Part shown: piece by piece, positions 34,408-42,226 of the stretch
Layout: each line of letters starts with the position of its first letter
Numbering within the stretch: position 1 is the stretch's first letter
Assembly (NCBI RefSeq): GCF_023008245.1
Contig: NZ_CP090145.1
Coordinates: forward strand, 62,001-126,000
Origin: Flavobacterium sediminilitoris
GTDB lineage: Bacteria; Bacteroidota; Bacteroidia; Flavobacteriales; Flavobacteriaceae
Reading direction: 5' to 3'
DNA length: 64,000 nt
The notes under the pieces: model-generated
Seen by the model: only the letters and a program-made list of their open reading frames with translations
The model's database searches: none
What the model was told of the DNA's origin: nothing
Translations under genes and position numbers: made by a program

Positions 34408-34807
34408 TCAGTTTGAATTAATTTTAGAACATTGTCTTTTGTTTTTTTTAAATTCTTTATTACTTGTTCCATAGTATTGTTGGTATAAGTGAGTTATTTC
34501 TATTACATTATCAATTTGCGTCTTTAGAATTTGATTTCCATTTTTAAATTCAGTAAAATTTTGTTTTCTATTTTGTAGAATGAACGATTTTTAATTTTAT
34601 CCAGATTAATTTTATCTAATTGGAATAACTCCTTTATAAACTTTTCAGAGCCAAGAAATTGAAAATTATTTGGGTATTTTTTTAGGTTAGAGATTTTTGA
34701 TATTTTTTCAAACTGATTTTTATCCCATTTCTTAGCGTATAAATAACATACTCTATTCGTAATTAAGCCTATTATCTGACATTTTCCATCTTTTAAGCGG
34801 ATTTTAT
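34408..34807 (-). pseudogene. decayed gene of unknown function with a frameshift
   Basis: On the minus strand a coding-like frame without a start codon (TAG upstream) reads KIRLKDGKCQIIGLITNRV, then YLYAKKWDKNQFEKISKI and YPNNFQFLGSEKFIKELF. It breaks near 34570 and reaches a stop at 34524-34526. A second frame takes over with FTEFKNGNQILKTQIDNV, then ITHLYQQYYGTSNKEFKK, ending at TGA 34408-34410. The two pieces look like one protein broken by a one- or two-base change. I do not recognise the family. No promoter is seen. It lies between the transposase remnant and the SDR gene. Confidence 0.45.
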
Positions 34808-34851
34808 ATGACTACTTTTCGGATTACAATATACTTTAATAAAATGAAAAA

Positions 34852-34905
34852 CGGTTCAAGTTTGTACTTAAACCGCTATTGCATATACGCGTTGTTAGTA
34901 GCATA
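34852..34905. repeat. hairpin element downstream of the SDR gene
   Basis: CGGTTCAAGT and ACTTAAACCG (34852-34861 and 34866-34875) form a 10-bp stem with one mismatch and a TTGT loop. It is followed by CTATTGCATATACGCGTTG and TTAG. Its GC content and sequence style differ from the surrounding AT-rich DNA. It reminds me of hairpin-tailed repeats found next to laterally acquired single genes in Bacteroidetes, but I cannot prove that here. It could also be the SDR gene's terminator. Confidence 0.4.
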
Positions 34906-34917
34906 CCCTTTTTGTCG

Positions 34918-35931
34918 TCAGTTGAAACGATTTTCATTCTCACTCAAATATTTCATAGCTTCTTTAACTGCTTTTTCAGAACTCTTTGGTTTGAAACCTA
35001 ATTCTATCCGTGCTTTTGAAATGTCAAAGTCTTGTTGAAGTCCTGAAAACATTGCAATATCTTTGGTTGTGAGCAATGGTGCTTTGCCGCTTATTTTACT
35101 TCCTATTTCCATAAACCACGCAATTGTAAATAAAATTGCTTTTGGAACTGCCATAGGCATCTTAATTTTCAATTCTGGAAATAACTCCTGTGCAATTTTT
35201 GTCGTATTTTTTATTGATGTGCATTTTTCATTTGCTAAGATGTAACGTTCGCCATTTATACCTTTTGTTGCCGCTAAATAGCAACCTTCGGCAACGTCTT
35301 TCACGTCAATCCAATTTAGTGTGATATTGGTTTCAACAGGGATTTGTTTTTTCAGAATCAAGTAGATGATATTGTAAGAAACGTTTAGTGGTGCAAACGC
35401 TTCACTACCTATCATTGCTGAAGGCAACACGGCAACCAATTCAATGTTGTGTTTTTTTGCCAATTCAAATGCTAATTTTTCTCCGTCATTTTTTGAATTA
35501 TAATACATATCTCTGCGGTCGGAATTATAACCGTAATTTTCTTTTGTGGGAATTTTGGAATAATCCAACGCTGCGATTGAGCTCACATATACAATTCGTT
35601 TTACGCCTGCTTCGGCTGCGGCTTCAATTTGCAGTTTTGTACCTTCAAGATTTACATCATAGATTTCTTTTTTCGGGTCTTTTGCCCAAAGTTTGAATGC
35701 TGCACCAACAGCATAAAAAACATCAACGTCTCGTAAAGCGTTTATCAAAGATTGTTTGTCTGTGATATCGGCTTGGACTACTTCGCAATTCAGTCCCGAA
35801 AAGAGTTCTTTGTTTTTAATGTTGCGAACTGAAGCTCGAACAGGAATGCCTTTTTCAATGAGCAATCTCACTAAGTTGTTACCAAGATGTCCATTTGCGC
35901 CTGTAACCAATGCTAAATTTTTCTGTGCCAT
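34918..35931 (-). CDS. extended SDR family NAD(P)-dependent reductase/epimerase
   Basis: A 337-residue Rossmann enzyme. The nucleotide-binding TGANGHLGNNL has glycines at 11, 14 and 17. The catalytic pair is Tyr143 and Lys147 in YYNSK, with serines in YVSSIAAL. The dihydroflavonol-reductase-like layout (VFYAVGAAFKLW, NLEGTKLQIEAA) points to an aldehyde/ketone reductase or sugar epimerase; the substrate is open. The gene is GC-richer than its surroundings (hand-counted lines 35-45%, against about 30% elsewhere), suggesting transfer. It follows the Crp/Fnr gene on the same strand by 62 bases and ends beside a hairpin element. Confidence 0.88.
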   Translation of the reverse strand: MAQKNLALVTGANGHLGNNLVRLLIEKGIPVRASVRNIKNKELFSGLNCEVVQADITDKQSLINALRDVDVFYAVGAAFKLWAKDPKKEIYDVNLEGTKLQIEAAAEAGVKRIVYVSSIAALDYSKIPTKENYGYNSDRRDMYYNSKNDGEKLAFELAKKHNIELVAVLPSAMIGSEAFAPLNVSYNIIYLILKKQIPVETNITLNWIDVKDVAEGCYLAATKGINGERYILANEKCTSIKNTTKIAQELFPELKIKMPMAVPKAILFTIAWFMEIGSKISGKAPLLTTKDIAMFSGLQQDFDISKARIELGFKPKSSEKAVKEAMKYLSENENRFN

Positions 35932-35993
35932 ATTTTAATGTTTAAATACGGAACAAAGTTCGAAATTGATTTTTCAAACACACTTCGCAAATG

Positions 35994-36569
35994 TTACTTA
36001 ATAATTTCCTTTCGTATTCTACTCAAACTTTTTGGGTTCATTCCTAAAAACGAAGCAATATATTGCAACGGAACGTTGTGTAAAATGTGTGGATAGTTGT
36101 CAATGAGTTTTCGATAACGTTGTTCTGCCGTTAGTGATGCTAATTCTTTTGAACGATTGTCGTTATATGCAAGCGATTGTTGAAAAACCAAAATGCTGAA
36201 ATCTTTAAACGCTTTACTTTGCTGTGTTAGCAAATCCAAATTGTCTTTGGTAATTCTAAGCAATTCACAATCCGTAATGCACTCTAAATTTTCGTTCGCC
36301 TTTGTTTGATTGATAAAGTTGAAATACGAAGTAATAAATCCAGGCGGACAATTTATGTGTGTTGTTACTTCATCTCCTTTGTCATTGTAATGAAACAACC
36401 GCACAAAACCCGAAACTATGAAGTAGAGATATTTTGGGATTTTTTTTTCTTCCTCAATAACTTTGTTTTTTGGTAAAAACACGGGTTCAAAATACTGTCT
36501 GCACCAGTCCGAGTCGTTGTCGGAAAGTGTTACATTTTGAGATATGAGTTTCAATAATTGTCTATGCAT
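35994..36569 (-). CDS. Crp/Fnr family transcriptional regulator
   Basis: A 191-residue regulator. Residues about 25-115 form a cyclic-nucleotide-binding-like beta-barrel (KNKVIEEEKKIPKYLYFIV, GFVRLFHYNDKGDEVTTHI). A helical linker follows, then a short helix-turn-helix at about 160-188 (VPLQYIASFLGMNPKSLSRI). It lacks Fnr cysteines, and the phosphate-binding cassette of true CRP is not conserved, so its signal is unknown. It shares raised GC with the adjacent SDR gene, which it probably controls or accompanies in one transcript. The gene pair is enclosed between the two 215-bp repeats. Confidence 0.88.
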   Translation of the reverse strand: MHRQLLKLISQNVTLSDNDSDWCRQYFEPVFLPKNKVIEEEKKIPKYLYFIVSGFVRLFHYNDKGDEVTTHINCPPGFITSYFNFINQTKANENLECITDCELLRITKDNLDLLTQQSKAFKDFSILVFQQSLAYNDNRSKELASLTAEQRYRKLIDNYPHILHNVPLQYIASFLGMNPKSLSRIRKEIIK

Positions 36570-36611
36570 TTTGAAAAGTTTGAAAAATCTGTCTGCCAGT
36601 ATCGGGTTCTA

Positions 36612-36826
36612 CTAACTAGTTTATATGTATCATAAAATCATACAAAACCACTCTTTTTTAGATAGTTGTATAACAAATACCATATTTATTAATTGTCAAA
36701 TATAACTATAATTCGCTATAAATCATCAAATATACTTCCCCTTTAAAGAGGTTTTATGTCTTAAAAAAAACAAGAAATCCCTAAAACGAAAAATCATTTT
36801 AGGGATTAGCATTTAAATAATATAGT
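36612..36826. repeat. 215-bp direct repeat, copy 2
   Basis: Second copy of the repeat at 33972-34186. Its hairpin AATCCCTAAAA...TTTTAGGGATT (about 36776-36807) is perfect, and on the minus strand it is followed by a T-rich tail, so it may end minus-strand transcripts. The rest of the gap 36570-37133 holds this repeat and a short gene fragment; nothing else is seen. Confidence 0.85.
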
Positions 36827-36885
36827 GGCTTAAAGTAAACTACAAGTTCAATAACTATTATATTATTTACTCAGTTATTTTGTAT

Positions 36886-37017
36886 TTAATATTTTTCTTT
36901 TTGGAAACCCCAGTTTCTAAGCTCTGCTTTATAAGAGTCTGGATAATTTGCTTTTATTTCATAATAAACTAAGTTTTTACTATTAAAATTTGTTAAAAAT
37001 ACACAATATAAATACAT
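36886..37017 (-). pseudogene. short gene fragment, possibly from a lipase-like T9SS gene
   Basis: A 43-codon minus-strand frame whose second half reads EIKANYPDSYKAELRNWGF. It resembles the segment DSWQTELRNLGYP of the neighbouring lipase-like gene (around 38.7 kb) and stops soon after. No promoter, signal peptide or remaining domains. It is best explained as the leftover of a second copy of that gene family, truncated next to repeat copy 2. The match is short, so this is tentative. Confidence 0.35.
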
Positions 37018-37133
37018 ATATTTAAAAAGTAAAATAAAAATACTTACATATAAGTACATCTATTTTTAAAATATAAAAAATTATATATAATGTTTTTATG
37101 TTAGTAACTATAATAACCAAAAAACTATAGTCT

Positions 37134-39116
37134 TTATTCTACTGCTATTTGATGATTCTCTACTGCATCATCAATAAAAATTTTCAGCACATAAATACCT
37201 TTATTTAAGCCATTAACAGAAAATATAGCCTTATTATCTTTGATTTCAACTTTTGATTTTGAAATTCCCATTAAATCAAATAACTCACCATAAATTTTTG
37301 ATGCTTTTTGAGTTTGATTATTTTTATCTCTTAATTCTATTGTAACTATATCTTTTGAAGGGTTTGGATAAATAGAAAAAGTGTTTATTGGAGAAGCATT
37401 TCTACTAATTTCCTCATCATCATTGTCTAACCAAAAATCCACCAGTTGTTCACTAGTCCCACAAGCATTAGTGGCAATTAATTTCATTGTAATTGTAAAA
37501 GGTGGACAAGCGGTAAATTGAGCAAAATCACCATTAGAATAAAAATTACTTGAAGAAGCTCCACCTGAACCACTTACATATTGCCAACTAAAAGTAGAAT
37601 ATGAATTTGTATTAGGATAATCTTTAGCTCTATAATTAAAATTACAAAATTCAACTCTATCAGCAGTATAGTGAGGCATTGATTTACCCACCCATATCGT
37701 TTTAGTCAAGGTTAAATTTCCACATCTTACATTATTATCACCTTTTAATAGTGAAATTGTTACTTGTCCTGAAGCATTAGGCAATGCCGTTAATGTTAAA
37801 TTTTGAGTATTTATTCCAGTTGCCGTCACTAAATTTGATCCTTGGGTTATTGTCCAACTATTAAATGTTCCACCCTCAGGAGCCGTATAAGTTGCTGTTG
37901 TACAAAGTAAATTTAAACCTGATATTTGACTATCTGAGCACATATAAGTACAATCAAAAATATCACTATTTGTAGTTACATTATCTAATTCTGTTGCTAA
38001 CCAGTTACCATTTCTAGTATTAAACGAAATGTGATTTTCATTAATACCGTTATTATTAAATGAAGTAGAAAAATTAACAAACGGACTATCTTTAGGTGCA
38101 GCAGTTGGTGTTAATGAATTGTATTTAACAAAATAATCATTATTGTTTAAAGCAACATTCCCTTTTCCTATATCTAAAGCACTAGGTGATGGAATAAAAT
38201 TAAAATTAGGAGCAATTTGTGCGCTAATACCAAAACTAAAAAAAGCATTGCTAACGGATGAATTTTGAAAATTAAAAGGCACTGGATATTTACCACCAGG
38301 ATAATAGTCATAAGATAATATTCCTGATGGATTATTATAACTTCTATCTGTTAGTGTAACATTAATATTGAATGCCCAAAATAATTTTTTTGTAAAAACT
38401 AACTTCCCTTTATATATTTGAGCAGTTGTACCTGCACTTGGTAATGCTTTTGCACTAAAATCCAAACTAAATTTACTATTTCCAGGTAATACTCCTAATA
38501 GCAAACCTGGCTCGTTAAATAAAATAGCCAAACCAATTGAAGCGATATCGTTTATCGCATTTAATGGTCCTAAAAGCTCTGTCAAGAAGCTAGTTAAAAA
38601 AGATGTTTTACCATAACCACTTAAAGAAAACAAGGTTGCATTAGGCAGAAATGACTGTGGATTTGCACAGTGACTACCATTACTAATTGCAATATTTCTA
38701 GTTTGCAATGGATACCCCAAGTTTCGTAACTCTGTTTGCCATGAATCAGTTAAGTTATTATCTTTTTCAAAGTTTGAAGCAATATTGTTTTTTAATAATT
38801 GCCTAGTACCTGGTGCATTTAATAAGGCCTGAATATCTTCAATAGTTACTGGGGCACCATCTTGTGGGTTAATATTCATGTCACCTAAAGGTGTTCCCAC
38901 AAATTGATCTCCTAAATGTCTCGCAAAATACAATACACTTAAAGGAATGTTTGCTCCTTGGTGTGGTGCATCGTGACTAATATACAAACTAGTTTGATGA
39001 TTCCAACTAGGAACTGAAGGATTATCTATTTGCTGGTTTTCCATATCACGCAAGGCATAACGTGCTATTACACCACCCATACTTTGTCCTAAAACTACAT
39101 TAGGTGCAGTACCCAC
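37134..39116 (-). CDS. C-terminal half: alpha/beta-hydrolase core plus T9SS sorting domain
   Basis: This part holds the nucleophile elbow VVLGQSMGGVIARYAL (catalytic Ser about residue 403 of the joined protein) and SHDAPHQGANIPL of the PGAP1/lipase-like type. A long beta-rich region follows, with an Ig/PKD-like part (ISGLNLLCTTATYTAPEGG). The C-terminal T9SS type A sorting domain is FSIYPNPSKDIVTIEL with YVLKIF. The only start available after the amber codon is a GTG at 39114-39116, with no signal peptide, so a separate product would not be exported. The coordinates give that nominal frame; I regard it as one gene with the upstream half. Confidence 0.65.
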   Translation of the reverse strand: MGTAPNVVLGQSMGGVIARYALRDMENQQIDNPSVPSWNHQTSLYISHDAPHQGANIPLSVLYFARHLGDQFVGTPLGDMNINPQDGAPVTIEDIQALLNAPGTRQLLKNNIASNFEKDNNLTDSWQTELRNLGYPLQTRNIAISNGSHCANPQSFLPNATLFSLSGYGKTSFLTSFLTELLGPLNAINDIASIGLAILFNEPGLLLGVLPGNSKFSLDFSAKALPSAGTTAQIYKGKLVFTKKLFWAFNINVTLTDRSYNNPSGILSYDYYPGGKYPVPFNFQNSSVSNAFFSFGISAQIAPNFNFIPSPSALDIGKGNVALNNNDYFVKYNSLTPTAAPKDSPFVNFSTSFNNNGINENHISFNTRNGNWLATELDNVTTNSDIFDCTYMCSDSQISGLNLLCTTATYTAPEGGTFNSWTITQGSNLVTATGINTQNLTLTALPNASGQVTISLLKGDNNVRCGNLTLTKTIWVGKSMPHYTADRVEFCNFNYRAKDYPNTNSYSTFSWQYVSGSGGASSSNFYSNGDFAQFTACPPFTITMKLIATNACGTSEQLVDFWLDNDDEEISRNASPINTFSIYPNPSKDIVTIELRDKNNQTQKASKIYGELFDLMGISKSKVEIKDNKAIFSVNGLNKGIYVLKIFIDDAVENHQIAVE

Positions 39117-39167
39117 TTTTACACTATTTACCCATTTTATAATATCTTCTAATAGATAAGCATTGCG

Positions 39168-40289
39168 CTACAAATAATCTTTCCCCTGATTCCAATTGAC
39201 GTAAATGATATCGTAAGTATTGATTTGTGAAGGTAATTCTAATCCACTATTTTGATTTACTTGTCTTAAAAAATCCGATAAAGCGTTTTCTCCCAATACA
39301 TTTTCTATACCTAATAAACCACTATCAAAACCTTCTACTACAATTAAGGGTTTTGTAATGGTGCCGCAACCATTTGTATTTGCATAATCGATTTCTAGGG
39401 TCGCAGAATTGGCTTGCCCAAGATATTGACGAGTTCCATAAAATTCTACTTGGTCTATGCCAAATTGATTCACAGTACATGGCTGATTGATGGTTCTTTG
39501 TAAAGCAGTGTTAGAATTTGTAGGAGGTACTTCGGCATCTATTTGTATTTTGCTATGGCTATACAATACTTGATTGTTTGTTAACGTGAGTTTGTATTTC
39601 CATTCTTTAACTCCTGGTTGTGCATAGGACACTGTTTTTATTTGTCCAAAAGCAAGGGTTTGATAGCCTAAACCATCATTAAAATCTACAGCAATACTCT
39701 GCACACTGCTGCTTTGATTAGTGTACCACAAAGCGCTAGGTAGTTGCACTTCCATAGACAAACTATTGTATTTTAACAAGGGAGTTGTTACAGCAAATAC
39801 TTGCTTTTCATCATAAGGATTTTGCCAAACCCCATTTACATATTTATCATACAATTTATTATTAGTAATGGTTACAAAGTTAGGAGAGGCATTACTTTTA
39901 AACTGATTGTATTTGTAATACAACCCACTTACTACTATTTTATTTTTTTGACGTAGATTGTCCCAATTCGTTTTAAAAGTTGTAGGATTTACTAAACCTG
40001 CAACGTTAGTTTGCACACGAGCCATTAAAAGAGTATTGTAAATTTCTGCATAAGTCCCTCTATGCACCAAATTATCAGTAGTTAACGTACCGTTATAAGC
40101 CGATAGTTCAGCAAATTCCATAGCATAATCTATTAATAATTTGTGAGGTATTTTGGTTTTATCAAGGTTTTGAAACGTATTGTTAATTTGTGTAGCATAA
40201 TCGGTATTAACCGTTTGTGCGCTACTAAAATGGGTTACAAAAAGGCAAAGCAATAGAAACCCTTTACTAAAAAGGAAAAGTTTTTTCAT
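39168..40289 (-). CDS. N-terminal half of the interrupted lipase-like protein
   Basis: A 373-residue frame with a signal peptide (KLFLFSKGFLLLCLFVTHF, cleavage near SSAQ). A helical/beta N-terminal domain follows (LLIDYAMEFAELSAYNGTL, YAEIYNTLLMARVQTNVAG, LRQKNKIVVSGLYYKYNQF). Then comes an Ig-like stretch, and the first strands of an alpha/beta-hydrolase (KPLIVVEGFDSGLLG, INTYDIIYVNWNQG). The frame stops at TAG 39168-39170, before the nucleophile elbow, so on its own the product would be catalytically inert. It begins 23 bases after the stop of the DUF6252 lipoprotein gene, which suggests cotranscription. Confidence 0.7.
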   Translation of the reverse strand: MKKLFLFSKGFLLLCLFVTHFSSAQTVNTDYATQINNTFQNLDKTKIPHKLLIDYAMEFAELSAYNGTLTTDNLVHRGTYAEIYNTLLMARVQTNVAGLVNPTTFKTNWDNLRQKNKIVVSGLYYKYNQFKSNASPNFVTITNNKLYDKYVNGVWQNPYDEKQVFAVTTPLLKYNSLSMEVQLPSALWYTNQSSSVQSIAVDFNDGLGYQTLAFGQIKTVSYAQPGVKEWKYKLTLTNNQVLYSHSKIQIDAEVPPTNSNTALQRTINQPCTVNQFGIDQVEFYGTRQYLGQANSATLEIDYANTNGCGTITKPLIVVEGFDSGLLGIENVLGENALSDFLRQVNQNSGLELPSQINTYDIIYVNWNQGKDYL

Positions 40290-40312
40290 AAATTATAGTT
40301 GTTTTAAATTTT

Positions 40313-40843
40313 TCAATTTGTGTATTGCACATCAAAACGACCGTCCCGTATTTGATGAAAAACACCTTGACTGTCAATTATATCAAACCAAAAAGTACCA
40401 GATATAATGTTATTAACTTGATCTAATTTGGTAATTTTTAGCTCACCAGTTTTATTAATAGATGTATAAGTAATAGATGTATTATAAAAAAAAGATCCAT
40501 TTGCTTTTCCATCTTCTTGTTCTAAAAGAGGATAGATATTACCTTGAAATAATTCTAAATTTAAAGTACCTAAACCTATTGATATATAATTACTATTATC
40601 GTATCTCCTAGCTGCATCTAAACTAAAATAAAAACTACCATTAATTAATTGATATTGTGCATCAAGTGGATTACTTACATTTCCAGGTTTGAAAACAACT
40701 CCATCCAAAAGACAACCAAATGTATTTGCTCCTATTTGAGTAGCTTGTGGAAGTTGGTCTACTGGATTTGAAGGAGTGTCATCGTCTTTGTTACAACAAC
40801 TTAAAGTGAAAGTAATAAGCAAAAGTAAAATTATTTTTTTCAT
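40313..40843 (-). CDS. DUF6252 family lipoprotein
   Basis: A 176-residue lipoprotein with signal MKKIILLLLITFTLSC (acylation at Cys16 or Cys17) and an Asp/Asn-rich linker. The domain has ATQIGANTFGCLLDGVVFKPG at its start, a beta-rich middle, and ends SGTFWFDIIDSQGVFHQI with RDGRFDV. This pattern is typical of the DUF6252 family of flavobacterial lipoproteins. Function is unknown. It lies immediately upstream of the interrupted lipase-like gene on the same strand, and such lipoproteins often accompany T9SS cargo genes. Confidence 0.8.
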   Translation of the reverse strand: MKKIILLLLITFTLSCCNKDDDTPSNPVDQLPQATQIGANTFGCLLDGVVFKPGNVSNPLDAQYQLINGSFYFSLDAARRYDNSNYISIGLGTLNLELFQGNIYPLLEQEDGKANGSFFYNTSITYTSINKTGELKITKLDQVNNIISGTFWFDIIDSQGVFHQIRDGRFDVQYTN

Positions 40844-40880
40844 GTTGTTTTTTTATAAATGTAAAGGATAATCTAAAAAC

Positions 40881-40906
40881 AAAAAAAATCCTCAAAAGGA
40901 TTTTTT
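40881..40906 (-). terminator. terminator of the crt operon
   Basis: Stem AAAAAATCCT/AGGATTTTTT with a 4-base loop. On the minus strand it is followed by TTTTTTTTG, about 30 bases after the crtZ stop. Confidence 0.8.
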
Positions 40907-40937
40907 GAATATTAAAATGATATGGAATACATGTATT

Positions 40938-41387
40938 TCACATCGAAAAATATTTAAAAGGTACATATAACATTCCAAAACATTCTCCATGTTCTTTTCC
41001 TAAATGTTTATGGTGTATTTTATGTGCTTTTCTTAATCCTACTAAATATTTATTTTTTGTATTCTTAAACCATTTAAATCGTTGGTGGATTAATACATCG
41101 TGAATTAAGAAATAGGCTATCCCATAACATAATATTCCTAATCCTATAAAAAACAAAATATTCAAAGTTGGATTTACTCCAAAATAGAATAAGGCAATAC
41201 TTGGAATGGCAAAAATGATAAAAAAAGCATCGTTCTTTTCAAAAACACCATTATACTTTGGTTGATGATGGTCTTCATGTAAATACCATAAAAAACCATG
41301 CATTACAAATTTATGTGTAAGCCAAGTTACTGCTTCCATGAGTAAAAAAGTAACTAGAGTTGTTATAAAATAGAATAGAATAGTCAT
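40938..41387 (-). CDS. crtZ: beta-carotene hydroxylase
   Basis: A 149-residue di-iron membrane hydroxylase of the fatty-acid hydroxylase superfamily. It adds 3-hydroxyl groups to the beta-ionone rings of carotenoids to give zeaxanthin. The histidine clusters are all present: HKFVMH (HX4H) near residue 26, HEDHH (HX2HH) near 38, HDVLIH near 95 and HKIHHKH near 122. Four hydrophobic helices surround them. The start shares a base with the crtB stop, so it is translationally coupled as the last gene of crtI-crtB-crtZ. No lycopene cyclase is in the window. Confidence 0.92.
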   Translation of the reverse strand: MTILFYFITTLVTFLLMEAVTWLTHKFVMHGFLWYLHEDHHQPKYNGVFEKNDAFFIIFAIPSIALFYFGVNPTLNILFFIGLGILCYGIAYFLIHDVLIHQRFKWFKNTKNKYLVGLRKAHKIHHKHLGKEHGECFGMLYVPFKYFSM

Positions 41388-42226
41388 TAGGCAATAATAT
41401 TTAATTGATAGCGAACGTATGATTTTCCCAAAATTAGTAATTTTAAAGGATTTGAAACGCGAATTCGTTTACTTAAAAACTCTTCTGGTTCGGTTTTATT
41501 TATTTTTTTCATTAAGCTTTTATAATATCTATACGCTGTATAAACTCCAAATTTTGCTTCTGTTGGTAATTTTAAAATTCCTTTAAAAGCTTCTTCAAAA
41601 TCAGCGTTAATTTCGGCTACAATTTGTTTCTTATTTTCATTGGTTAACGAAGAAAAATTAACACCTGGAAAATAAATACGACCTAAATTTTCATAATCAT
41701 GTTTTAAATCTCTCAAAAAATTTACTTTCTGAAAAGCAGATCCTAGTTTCATTGCACTGTGTTTTAATTCATTGTATTTGGTTTCATCACCTTTTACAAA
41801 CACTTTTAAACACATCAAACCGACAACATCGGCAGATCCAAAAATATAGGTTTCAAATTCTTCTATTGAAGTATATTCTTTCTTTGTTAAATCCATTCGC
41901 ATGCTATGCATAAATGGAGGAACTAAATCGTGCAAACCATATTGATGAACCACTTTTTGAAAAGCATTTAAAATGGGATTTAAACTTATTTTTCTATCCA
42001 ATGCTTTTTGATATTCTTTTTCAAACTCATCTAATAAGGTTTCTTGTTCGTATCCTTCAAAAGAATCAACAATTTCATCTGCGCAACGAACAAATCCATA
42101 AATAGCATAAATTTCATCCTGAATATCAGGAGATAACATTTTTATGGCTAATGAAAAAGAAGTACTATACTTTTTCGTTATTTTTTTACTGCATTCTAAA
42201 GATGCTTGGTCAAATAATGCTTTCAT
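41387..42226 (-). CDS. crtB: phytoene synthase
   Basis: A 279-residue membrane-associated enzyme condensing two geranylgeranyl diphosphates to phytoene, the committed step of C40 carotenoids. The aspartate-rich motifs for Mg-diphosphate are FVRCADEIVDSF near residue 45 and FLRDLKHDYENLGRIYFP near 170. KYSTSFSLA near the N-terminus is also diagnostic. Length is normal. It overlaps the crtI stop and the crtZ start by one base each, so the three proteins are made from one mRNA. Confidence 0.95.
   Translation of the reverse strand: MKALFDQASLECSKKITKKYSTSFSLAIKMLSPDIQDEIYAIYGFVRCADEIVDSFEGYEQETLLDEFEKEYQKALDRKISLNPILNAFQKVVHQYGLHDLVPPFMHSMRMDLTKKEYTSIEEFETYIFGSADVVGLMCLKVFVKGDETKYNELKHSAMKLGSAFQKVNFLRDLKHDYENLGRIYFPGVNFSSLTNENKKQIVAEINADFEEAFKGILKLPTEAKFGVYTAYRYYKSLMKKINKTEPEEFLSKRIRVSNPLKLLILGKSYVRYQLNIIA

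Larger units (their letters stand above)
37134..40289 (-). pseudogene. lipase-like alpha/beta-hydrolase T9SS protein split by an in-frame amber codon
   Basis: Two minus-strand halves (39168-40289 and the frame from 39167 down to 37134) are in the same phase and are separated only by a TAG at 39168-39170. Reading through gives 1050 residues plus the stop: NWNQGKDYL-stop-RNAYLLEDIIKWVN and on to the hydrolase motif. The text on both sides of the stop is continuous family sequence, where I would expect glutamine; CAG to TAG is a single change. Apart from the stop no frame damage is visible, so the mutation is recent, or the codon is suppressed, or it is a sequencing error. The lipoprotein gene upstream is on the same strand. 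Confidence 0.8.

Noticed and set aside
34808..35938. Several plus-strand frames opposite the SDR gene (including one of 102 codons)
   Set aside because: They arise because the GC-richer SDR gene has few stop codons on its other strand; none resembles a protein family.
33934..37133. CRISPR array or tandem repeats in the accessory region
   Set aside because: The repeated sequence is a single pair of 215-bp copies 2.6 kb apart, with no spacer-repeat periodicity.
37134..39116. GTG at 39114-39116 as a genuine start of an independent protein
   Set aside because: The frame is open upstream to the amber codon with matching family sequence, and no signal peptide follows the GTG although the protein has a T9SS sorting domain.
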